From: Acidianus hospitalis
GTDB taxonomy: Archaea; Thermoproteota; Thermoprotei_A; Sulfolobales; Sulfolobaceae
Assembly: GCA_003086435.1 (NCBI GenBank)
Contig: QEFD01000150.1
Coordinates: forward strand, 1-5,903
DNA: 5,903 nt
Direction: 5' to 3'
The position numbers were made by a program, and so were the translations under genes. The notes beneath the pieces were generated by a model, which was not told the origin of the DNA, made no database searches, and saw only the letters and a program-made list of their open reading frames with translations. Of this stretch, positions 5,895-5,903 are shown piece after piece. The stretch's first letter is position 1. The number at the start of each line of letters is the position of its first letter.

Positions 5895-5903
5895 AACTTG
5901 GGA

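Noticed and set aside
1..5903. CRISPR arrays, insertion sequences, toxin-antitoxin pairs or a defence island
   Set aside because: No regularly spaced repeats, terminal inverted repeats, transposase motifs or small paired genes were found. The nuclease-like fragment alone does not make a defence system.

Overview
The window looks like a stretch of chromosome from a thermoacidophilic crenarchaeon, most likely a member of the Sulfolobales. The reasons are AT-rich DNA, tightly packed genes, TATA-like boxes centred about 25 bases before several start codons (leaderless transcription), one strong GGTGAT ribosome-binding site inside an operon, U-rich convergent terminators, archaeal-type TldD/TldE and QueE proteins, and a secreted protein rich in N-glycosylation sequons. 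This assignment is inferred from sequence character; no search was run.

Layout from left to right: (1) the 3' end of a + strand gene whose start lies outside the window, with a PD-(D/E)XK nuclease-like C-terminal domain; (2) tldD, the metalloprotease subunit of the TldD/TldE pair, interrupted by an in-frame TAA at 1603-1605, after which the same frame runs on for 52 codons of recognisable TldD C-terminus to a second TAA at 1762-1764; (3) tldE (pmbA), starting on the very next base; (4) a short convergent intergenic region with T-rich terminators on both strands; (5) on the - strand, a 522-residue protein with an N-terminal membrane anchor, an apparent Lon-like (S16-type) domain and a long tyrosine-rich helical region predicted to lie outside the cell; (6) a divergent intergenic region with a promoter on each side; (7) queE, the radical-SAM 7-carboxy-7-deazaguanine synthase of the archaeosine/preQ0 pathway; (8) a small HPP-family membrane protein, complete just before the window ends.

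TldD and TldE normally form a heteromeric protease in which only TldD carries the zinc site (HExxxH plus a C-terminal cysteine). Here HESVGH lies before the premature stop and the ICGKG cysteine lies after it. Read by the standard code, the protein would therefore lack one zinc ligand, while TldE has no metal site of its own. A recent nonsense mutation, a sequencing error and stop-codon readthrough are the three explanations to separate. The other genes do not form an obvious pathway with tldDE. I see no CRISPR array, tRNA, rRNA, transposon or long repeat, and no convincing new multi-gene system. The interrupted tldD and the Lon-like secreted protein with an apparently substituted catalytic lysine are the two things most worth following up.
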